A DNA stretch of 22,795 bases from an uncultured Bacillota bacterium (GTDB taxonomy: Bacteria > Bacillota > Dehalobacteriia > UBA4068): the NCBI GenBank assembly GCA_934271085.1, contig CAKQQU010000024.1:1-22795 (forward strand), given 5' to 3'. The translations under genes were made by a program, and so were the position numbers. Shown one piece after another: positions 22,540-22,795 of the stretch. Position 1 is the stretch's first letter, and the number at the start of each line of letters is the position of its first letter. The notes under the pieces were generated by a model that had not been told where the DNA came from, did no database searches, and was given only the letters and a program-made list of their open reading frames with translations.

Positions 22540-22565
22540 AATACACGTATGACAAAAACACCTGC

Positions 22566-22685
22566 CTATAGCTTATACTCCTCTTCCAATAGAGATAGCA
22601 CGACAAAAGCGCAGGGCAGTATAATACCCCGCTCGGCTATAGCAGTATAAGTGTTGGGCCTATCACTGATGAAATCCTTTTTCAT
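22566..22685 (-). CDS. Small ORF, 39 residues, unknown function
   Basis: I do not recognise it. ATG at 22685 is preceded by AGGTGG (22692-22697) at six bases and by a good promoter (22724-22752), and a strong terminator follows the TAG stop, so all the signals of a real short gene are present. The peptide begins MKKDFISDRPNTYTAIAERG, continues with a short hydrophobic stretch (IILPCAFVVLSLL, 21-33) and ends EEEYKL. The hydrophobic part is too short for a confident membrane helix. It could be a small protein in its own right or a leader peptide governing the downstream terminator and acyl-CoA synthetase gene. There is no run of a single amino acid that would point to classical attenuation. Confidence 0.6.
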   Translation of the reverse strand: MKKDFISDRPNTYTAIAERGIILPCAFVVLSLLEEEYKL

Positions 22686-22723
22686 AATCATCCACCTCAG
22701 AACACTTTGGTAAATTATTTAAT

Positions 22724-22752
22724 ATAATACACCAAGGTTTAAAAAAAAACAA
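22724..22752 (-). promoter_or_regulatory. Promoter of the small ORF
   Basis: On the minus strand: TTGTTT (22747-22752), a 17-base spacer and TATTAT (22724-22729), with transcription expected to start near 22717, about 30 bases before the small ORF. Confidence 0.65.
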
Positions 22753-22795
22753 TATCTTTTTTCAAATACCCAGGATTTTTTAATGCAAATATTGA

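Noticed and set aside
1..22795. CRISPR array, prophage, insertion sequence or toxin-antitoxin system
   Set aside because: No regularly spaced repeats, transposase or integrase motifs, or paired small toxin/antitoxin genes were seen.

Overview
The window looks like chromosome from an anaerobic member of the Firmicutes (Bacillota). Support comes from strong AGGAGG-type ribosome binding sites, TTGACA/TATAAT promoters, Bacillus-type SOS boxes (CGAAC-N4-GTTCG), a LexA gene divergent from a small SOS-controlled LysM protein, and the order yajC-secD-secF-recJ-miaB. I cannot fix the family; Clostridia or Negativicutes are both possible.

Layout. (1) 1-1473: 3' three quarters of ligA, closed by an intrinsic terminator. 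(2) 1474-2739: an AT-rich island with an orphan promoter-plus-terminator unit, one hypothetical membrane-anchored protein gene whose start is problematic, and another terminator. (3) 2740-12235: eleven tightly packed plus-strand genes encoding a complete complex I / group 4 hydrogenase-like membrane complex: three antiporter-like subunits, J-, K- and A-like membrane subunits, B-, C- and D-like hydrophilic subunits, an H-like subunit and a 2x[4Fe-4S] I-like ferredoxin. A bidirectional-looking terminator follows. (4) 12410-13497: lexA and a divergent YneA-like LysM gene around SOS boxes. (5) 13498-13933: a gene-free stretch. (6) 13934-19199, minus strand: secD-secF-recJ-miaB operon with a consensus promoter. 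(7) 19351-19817, minus strand: tRNA-Trp followed by yajC, apparently one short transcription unit. (8) 19965-22752, minus strand: a 39-residue small ORF with its own promoter and terminator, then an acyl-CoA synthetase and a TIM-barrel sugar isomerase-like gene.

The main discovery candidate is the eleven-gene complex. Its catalytic-type large subunit resembles group 4 [NiFe] hydrogenases but has lost three of the four nickel-ligating cysteines (only Cys62 is left; the other positions are Gly65, His352 and Gly355). The expected iron-sulfur ligands of the B- and I-like subunits and the Glu/Lys pumping residues of all three antiporter-like subunits are intact. The natural reading is an 'energy-converting hydrogenase-related' (Ehr) complex: probably ferredoxin-fed and ion-pumping, with an unknown electron acceptor and not a hydrogenase. 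It also carries an A-like subunit and an altered H-like subunit.

All functional statements rest on reading motifs by eye. No database search was possible.
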